Shown here: positions 59,124 through 64,000 of the stretch, one piece after another
How the letters are laid out: the number at the start of each line of letters is the position of its first letter
Numbering within the stretch: position 1 is the first letter of the stretch
From: Torymus aiolomorphi
Lineage: Eukaryota; Arthropoda; Insecta; Hymenoptera; Torymidae
Assembly (NCBI GenBank): GCA_036365515.1
Contig: CM070876.1
Location: 120,144,810-120,208,809 of the forward strand
DNA length: 64,000 nt
Direction: 5' to 3'
Position numbers and translations under genes: made by a program
Notes under the pieces: model-generated
Databases searched by the model: none
Seen by the model: only the letters and a program-made list of their open reading frames with translations
What the model was told of the DNA's origin: nothing

Positions 59124-59821
59124 TGTGTCGAATTACAACTTTGGACTATTCGTCCCTTTATTCATGCCCGTCGTGACACAACTGCGGTCGTACAGTCTCG
59201 GTGGTTTCGAGTCGTGGCATAGCCTGGCGACGTTCACCCGCGTCGCCTACCTCGGTCGCGCGGACAGTCGCGGGGAGCGCGTTACACTGCGGTTTCGTGT
59301 GCGCACGCTTCGGCGATTCAACAGGAGCCAGTCCTAATCGTCTCTACGGCACGCGCCTCCCGAGCGGTGCGGCGCTTCTTTCCCCGCCCGATCGGTAACG
59401 CTCGAGAAGAGAGAGCTTTGGTCGACGAGGTCAGCGATGTAAGCTGGCTGCCTCGACGATTGCTCCAGAAGAAATGGGTGGACTCACTCTTCCGCTCCTT
59501 GACAGCGCTGGGCGATACGGGACGGCGAGTCTTGGACGTTCAGGCGTATGACGACCGTGGACCAGGCGAGTACGGCTGGACATTGACCGTCTCTCTCTCC
59601 CCAGGCGTCCGCGTGCGTAGCGGTGCTAGAGCTCGGGGATGCTACCTCGCAGGTGGTCGATGAGACAGAGCGAGCGCTGGTTTAGATTTCTCTCTGCGTG
59701 CCTCGGCGCTTTCGCTTCCTCTCTCCTCGTCACTCTTCGACCGCTCTCAGGCCTGTCAGTCAAGTGTTGCTCTTCGGTCTCCGCTGCCTTTCTATCATCG
59801 TCTGCGACTCAATGCTTTGTC

Positions 59822-59885
<64 letters not shown>

Positions 59886-60045
59886 GTCTACGCGATTCTC
59901 TCTATAGCGTTTACTTAATGCTGTGTGTCCATTCGTCTCCTGCCGCTCGCTTCCGCGTGAGCTTACATGCTCTCTCACCTGGACCCAGTCATACGTTTGT
60001 GCGCTTTACCCGCACGTCTGTAACGTTTGTAAATGCCACGTTACA
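59124..60045 (-). mobile_element. Probable Gypsy-type LTR (solo or 3' LTR), minus strand
   Basis: On the minus strand the sequence starts TGTAACGTGGCATTTACAAA directly after a purine tract (AGAGGGGGGCAC, 60046-60057), as a 3' LTR follows its polypurine tract. It ends about 920 bases on in TTCGACACA, after AATAAAGGGACGAATAG, a polyadenylation signal. The ends form TGT...ACA. Only about 80 bases of internal sequence remain on the upstream side and no second LTR was found. It contains a (CT)n tract and is rich in C and G. Family assignment is tentative. Confidence 0.4.
59817..59882. repeat. (CT)n microsatellite
   Basis: A CT run of about 65 bases with one CG interruption, inside the putative LTR. 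Confidence 0.95.
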
Positions 60046-60129
60046 GTGCCCCCCTCTAATTCCGAACGTAGAGAAGGTGACACACACCCTACATGCACCC
60101 CTGGAGCACCCCTCTGTGTTTGATATGTG

Positions 60130-60708
60130 ATGAAAAAAAAAACAAAATTAGTTAATTTGCAACCTTAAATATAATTAAATATTTAAATAAAACTCATTGA
60201 TTTACAATGTAATCTTTTGTATTAATTATTACATAAAGGTATAATTATTACATTAACTTACAAAAATAGAAAATCATATAAGTTAAAACTTGCCTATATA
60301 TGGTTTTACTGCACCTCATACGATGTTTACAAGCTTAAGTGCGCCAAATCACAGGATTGTTCTACTTAACCTATTTCGTTGTCAAATATAACGCGGGTTC
60401 AGTTTACTTGCGGATATTTAATAAGTAGATTAACAATAGGCACGAGTATGGTTATAATCCAAAAATCGTTTGAAGATTTTCGTCGGATTGAATAAATTTT
60501 ACTAAATATTTTTTACGTAAGTTAATTTTATTCATTTTAATTTATTTGACATGCTTTTAATGTAAAAATGGAATAACAAAATATTTACTAGTTTTATTTT
60601 TCTACATATTAAACGATAGTAAAAGCATTTTATTTTTTAACGAATCTGCGGTGATTAGTATTTTTTCGTTCGTTTTAGAAACTTGATATATATTTAATTC
60701 AAATGATT
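60130..60708. other. AT-rich non-coding DNA
   Basis: Nothing is recognised. Confidence 0.4.
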
Positions 60709-60911
60709 GTATTGAATACTAATACGCATTTTTAATCGTAATAAATATATTTTATTCTTATTGTTTATTTTGCAAAACATTTTTCTAACAACAAGAGTCT
60801 TATTCCTCGTCTATCTCGCTGTTCCTCGTATATATAGATATACTAACCCATATTATTCTTGTTCTTTATATCTGTTCCTCAGTGCTTTGCGAAGGTCCTA
60901 TATCGCCAACA
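60709..60911 (-). repeat. Candidate Copia 3' LTR with polypurine tract
   Basis: On the minus strand GAAGGGAGGGAG (60923-60912) precedes TGTTGGCGATATAGGACC, and the putative LTR ends TTCAATACA near 60709, about 203 bases. A TATATATA stretch and AATAAA words lie inside. It follows the RNase H remnant at the expected place. Confidence 0.5.
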
Positions 60912-61099
60912 CTCCCTCCCTTCATGTTGCCTCTGTAAAGTTATTGGAGTCTGAAACAGATAAGAAAATTTCTCCGACTCTGAATATTTCAAATATAATT
61001 TACAATATTTGTTCTCTGAGTTATCAGTAAGATTCTTTTTCTGATTTCTCTTTCTCTGAGTTTTCTGTGAATTTCTGAAACACTTACGTTGAAAATTTT

Positions 61100-61375
61100 T
61101 AACTTGTGTCATCCGTCAATCTGAGTGCATTTCAAAACGGACATGTTGTCGCACCACAAAGTTATAGGATATGAGGGTTTTCCTGTAATATTTCTGATTG
61201 CCTTACATAGCGAGATCACCTCCTGGCATGATTCGCTCATTGCCAGATATTCAGCCTGAAAGGTTGATAGAGTTATCTAACTTTGTGGCTTCTCCAGGTT
61301 ATTGTGTCTCCGTAAAACTTTATTATGTATCCGCATGTGGAAGTTGAATCTTCACAGTGTCTGAAGCTAATTCTG
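61100..61375 (-). pseudogene. Copia RNase H remnant
   Basis: Reading leftwards the sequence gives DTITWRSHK, then, in shifted frames, QAEYLAMSESCQEVISLCKA, ITLWCDNMSVLKCTQIDG, a TGA and HKLK. These are the signature stretches of the C-terminal RNase H domain of Ty1/copia pol proteins (the GDTITW, AEY-A and CDN motifs). It directly follows gag sequence, so protease, integrase and reverse transcriptase, about 3 kb, have been deleted. Frameshifts and the stop make it inactive. Confidence 0.75.
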
Positions 61376-62843
61376 AACTTACCTGTTAAATTTGCATTTG
61401 CTTGATTTTCTCTGTTCTCTGATCTCTTGATCTGTCATATGGGGTGTGTCGGTTATTTTTCCCTCTATGGCTATTTTTGTCTCTGAAGAAACATCTACCT
61501 TTGCCTTTACCTTTATTATTATTGAGATTACTCTAATTATTATACCTTTGATCTTTGTTGGGACACGAGTCTCCTTTCTTTCCCCTCACCTCGTTCTATA
61601 CATAACAATACCAAGAGTTAAACTTGACTAAGGGACACTCTGAAGCCCAGTGTCCGGCAAATTTGTTGCATCTGTGGCATTTGTTGAACCAATCTATGGT
61701 ACCCTTATCGCTCTCGCTGCTCTGACGGCTTTGGTGACTCTGATGTCTTTGTTGACTCTGGTTAATTTTGACCTCTAGATCTGTTTGAGTCTGTGCTTTC
61801 ACCTGTAATGAGCAATTAATCATATCTTCTTTCGTCATCTCTGAGCCCGAATGGCTTTTGTCCGAATGATAGTGTCACACACTGCATTATAAAAGGCGGC
61901 TCTTAGTTTTTCTTCTGATAATGGTATTTTCGTATTACAGGTGTCATACTCTTTAATTATATCATTAAACCGATAACAAAATTCTATTATTTTCTCTTTA
62001 TTACTGTTTAATTTTGTACAGTTGTCTCACGATTATATGCGTCATGTCATCTCTGAATTTATTTTGATTCTTTATATACTCTATAAATTCATACTCTGAT
62101 AACTCTGAGTGCAACTGATCTAACCATACATTTAGATCATTTTTGTTATTTAAGGTAAAATTCCTTTTCATGTGAATTTTACCATGGTTTGATTCTACTT
62201 TTTTTTTTAATTTTGCCATTGTTATATTTATTTGATTTGTGTTCTCTGAATTATTTATCTCCTTTAATTGCTCTGGAAGACTTTTCGTCTCGGTCAAGCA
62301 AGTCATGCTGACCCGCAGCTGTTCTTCTTCCTTCTTTTGGAGATTGTCAGCTAGGCTTGCTAGCAGCTCTGATGTCTTCTCCTGCTGTTTTTTCATTTTT
62401 TTCATTGCATCGATGTTATTACTTATGGCACCGGTGAGAAAGTGCAGTGCCAGTTCCAAGTCGACCTCTTTAACATTCTCTGATTTTGACTCTGGAATTT
62501 TATTTTATTATTGAAGAGACGGCAGGAGAAAAAAATTAAAAATGTTTGGTCTTAAAAAAGGGCGCATATGTTTGCATTCTTTTGTAAACATATACGTATC
62601 ATGGATCCATATTCTGATCTCTGAATTATATGTAAAATATAATCTGCTCTTTTCTCTGTTATTTATTTTATAGATAATTTAATTTTTGTATGTGTGTATT
62701 AAAAACATATTTGAATTTGTTGGTTTCAGTTTACATGATGATTTCTCTGAACTCTGATCACTTGACTCTGAATCTTTCCTTTTAGTTGTTGTTTCACCCT
62801 TTTTCTCTGTTGTTACTTCGGTGATTATCTTGTCTCCGTCCAT
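61376..62843 (-). pseudogene. Copia gag remnant
   Basis: A plausible start is ATG 62843 (MDGDKIITEVTTEK), followed by a non-coding or unreadable stretch to about 62490. From 62459 the frame reads ELALHFLTGAISN, a coiled coil, and the Copia gag core (NKNDLNVWLDQLHSELSEYE). After a frame change near 62020 it continues IIEFCYRFNDIIKEYD and LRAAFYNAVCDTI, and after another it reaches MTKEDMINCSLQVKAQT and the zinc knuckle CHRCNKFAGHWASEC (CX2CX4HX4C). A Lys/Gly/Asn-rich tail with further Cys follows to about 61380. Gag would assemble the RNA-containing particle. At least three frame breaks are present. Confidence 0.7.
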
Positions 62844-63410
62844 TTCTCTGAATTTACTCTGAGCCTGCCAAACACTTACTCTTTACTCTATTTATACACA
62901 CATGAATATTAATCACATAGCAAATTAATATTCCGATCCTTTTGCCCTAATGCATCCTGTACTCATGTGCTCCCTCCCAAATCGATTAGTCGCACGTTGA
63001 TTTCATCGTTACTAATGGGTGGGGGTGATCGCACACACGCTAGAAAACTTATCACCGGCAGGTAATTTCACTCTTGAATTCTCTCTATATGCATGCAAAT
63101 AGATTTTTATGTTTCTATCGTCGCACACTTTTCTTTCTCTGAACATTTTTTTTACGTTCGTGAGTAGCCTCTGATTCCTGAATTTTTTAACTGAAAACAC
63201 TCCCGTTGACGGTAAGCAGTTTCACTCGCGAACTTTCTTTTATGCCCGACGCGGTGTTTTTCTCTGGCACACTCTTAAAAAAACTGTTATACTGACTCTG
63301 GAACTCGTAAACTGGCCCCTCAAAACCTCTCTGTTAAAAAAGACTTTTCGGAAGTTCTCTGGAACTCTGACCTCTTCCTGGAGCACGTCCACCTTCAACA
63401 AAAGCGTGAG

Positions 63411-63425
63411 CTGGGCCGATAACCT
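63411..63425 (-). other. Copia primer binding site (initiator tRNA-Met, internal)
   Basis: The minus strand reads ...CCAACA then GGTTATCGGCCCAG. Apart from one base this equals the complement of the anticodon half of initiator tRNA-Met (CTGGGCCCATAACC), the half-tRNA primer known for Drosophila copia. It lies about 570 bases before the gag start, as expected behind a 5' LTR. Confidence 0.65.
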
Positions 63426-63710
63426 GTTGGATTGTTGTGGAAGTTTGATGGTGGCTCGTACAATAAAAACACTAACAAATACACAAAACTAATCTTTATT
63501 ATAAGCACTCTGAATACAATCTGAAATAGAATTTAGATTCAATACAATAAAGGTATGATGAGTACTCCGCTCTAAACAAAGTCTCTCGAGAGAATGAGAA
63601 TGTGGCGAGCGGCGAGCAACGGCTTCGCGGCGCTCTCTCGCGGTAAAATAATTACAGACTAGATCACGTTCCATTTATAATCTGGAAGATGAAGCTGTCA
63701 ATATGCGCGT
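63425..63710 (-). repeat. Candidate Copia 5' LTR
   Basis: The segment ends CCAACA just before the primer site. On the minus strand it has TTATAAAT near 63678 and AATAAAGATTAG near 63500, as promoter and polyadenylation signals of an LTR. Its outer end is not clear, and it does not look like the candidate 3' LTR at 60709-60911, so the two may belong to different elements. Confidence 0.35.
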
Positions 63711-63926
63711 ATCAGGAAGTCCTTCACTTAAGGTTGCCCATTGTAATTCACCTGTTGAGTTTTGTCAAAGTTGCTATTTTCTTAAAGTTCTCCTGCCTTA
63801 TGATGCTCATATTAATAGTCATATTGAGAGTCCATTATAACTTCTAACCGATGCTGAATAACTTAACTTTGAAAAAAAAATGGTTTAGTAAATAACGTTT
63901 CTTATATTAGATTTGAATAATCGGTT

Positions 63927-64000
63927 TTTATACCACTCTAACCTCAAAATTACAACTTTGATATGATTTTTCTGCGCTCGTGATGTAAAATGCCATTCGA
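63927..64000 (-). mobile_element. Truncated copy of the hairpin MITE
   Basis: Read on the minus strand, TCGAATGGCATTTTACATCA then CATATCAAAGTTGTAATTTT and GGTTAGAGTGGTATAAAAA match 27205-27281 at roughly 88 percent by eye. The window end cuts it. Confidence 0.8.

Noticed and set aside
59367..60130. Protein genes in the GC-rich block
   Set aside because: Frames overlap each other, lack recognisable domains and coincide with LTR-like ends and a (CT)n tract.
62490..62735. Spliced intron in Copia gag
   Set aside because: The best GT and AG sites would create an in-frame stop at the join, so the gap is left unexplained.

Overview
The window looks like arthropod, most probably insect, nuclear DNA: AT-rich with GC-rich islands, GT-AG introns, long microsatellites and a dense mosaic of eukaryotic transposable elements. 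The mix (Polinton, R1-clade and CR1/Jockey-like non-LTR elements, ISL2EU, hAT, mariner, Copia, a Gypsy-like LTR) would fit a hymenopteran, but that is inference. No intact conserved housekeeping gene is visible. Almost every coding stretch belongs to a mobile element and carries stops, frameshifts or deletions.

Layout. 1-1740: fragment of a Polinton (end of the major capsid gene and a small downstream gene with its own TATA promoter). 2050-5520: degenerate R1-clade retrotransposon ending exactly in an (AC)n tract. 5.5-9.8 kb: AT-rich DNA, a 134-bp MITE, a GC-rich island and the first of two copies of a broken multi-exon gene fragment. 9831-13477: an ISL2EU-type DNA transposon (THAP-DDE transposase facing a YqaJ-like exonuclease gene). 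13.9-14.9 kb: second copy of the broken gene fragment, ending in a 347-bp inverted repeat. 15.0-24.9 kb: a nearly complete but decayed Polinton, with (left to right) capsid, small ORF, penton-like minor capsid, PLA2/membrane/protease polyprotein, packaging ATPase, a conserved unknown, a fibre-like protein, a chromodomain integrase and a protein-primed DNA polymerase B. 26169-32372: a 6.2-kb hAT element with about 1-kb terminal inverted repeats, each carrying a 73-nt tRNA-like sequence. 36.5-44.7 kb: a non-LTR retrotransposon whose gag region is amplified as five near-identical in-frame 957-bp tandem units.

45.6-57.2 kb is the most locus-like part. A spliced, apparently non-coding transcription unit is suggested: two small 5' exons, a putative 5-kb intron made of about 16 copies of a 313-bp satellite, repeated exon modules with the same splice sites, and two blocks of a 90-bp (30-codon) tandem repeat. 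The satellite/exon/intron/exon/90-bp series occurs twice in order. A mariner and a 544-bp foldback MITE have landed in the first cassette. A paralogue of the 5' exon pair lies at 32.5-32.7 kb.

57.2 kb to the end: AT-rich DNA, a 317-bp (GA)n tract, a Gypsy-like solo LTR, a deleted Copia-like element on the minus strand (gag joined to RNase H, protease/integrase/RT missing), and a truncated copy of the hairpin MITE also seen inside the hAT left arm.

The clearest functional ensembles are the Polinton genes, which share a TATA plus TCAGT-type start-site architecture and together encode virion, packaging, integration and replication functions, and the convergent transposase/exonuclease pair of the ISL2EU element. 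Both are inactivated here.
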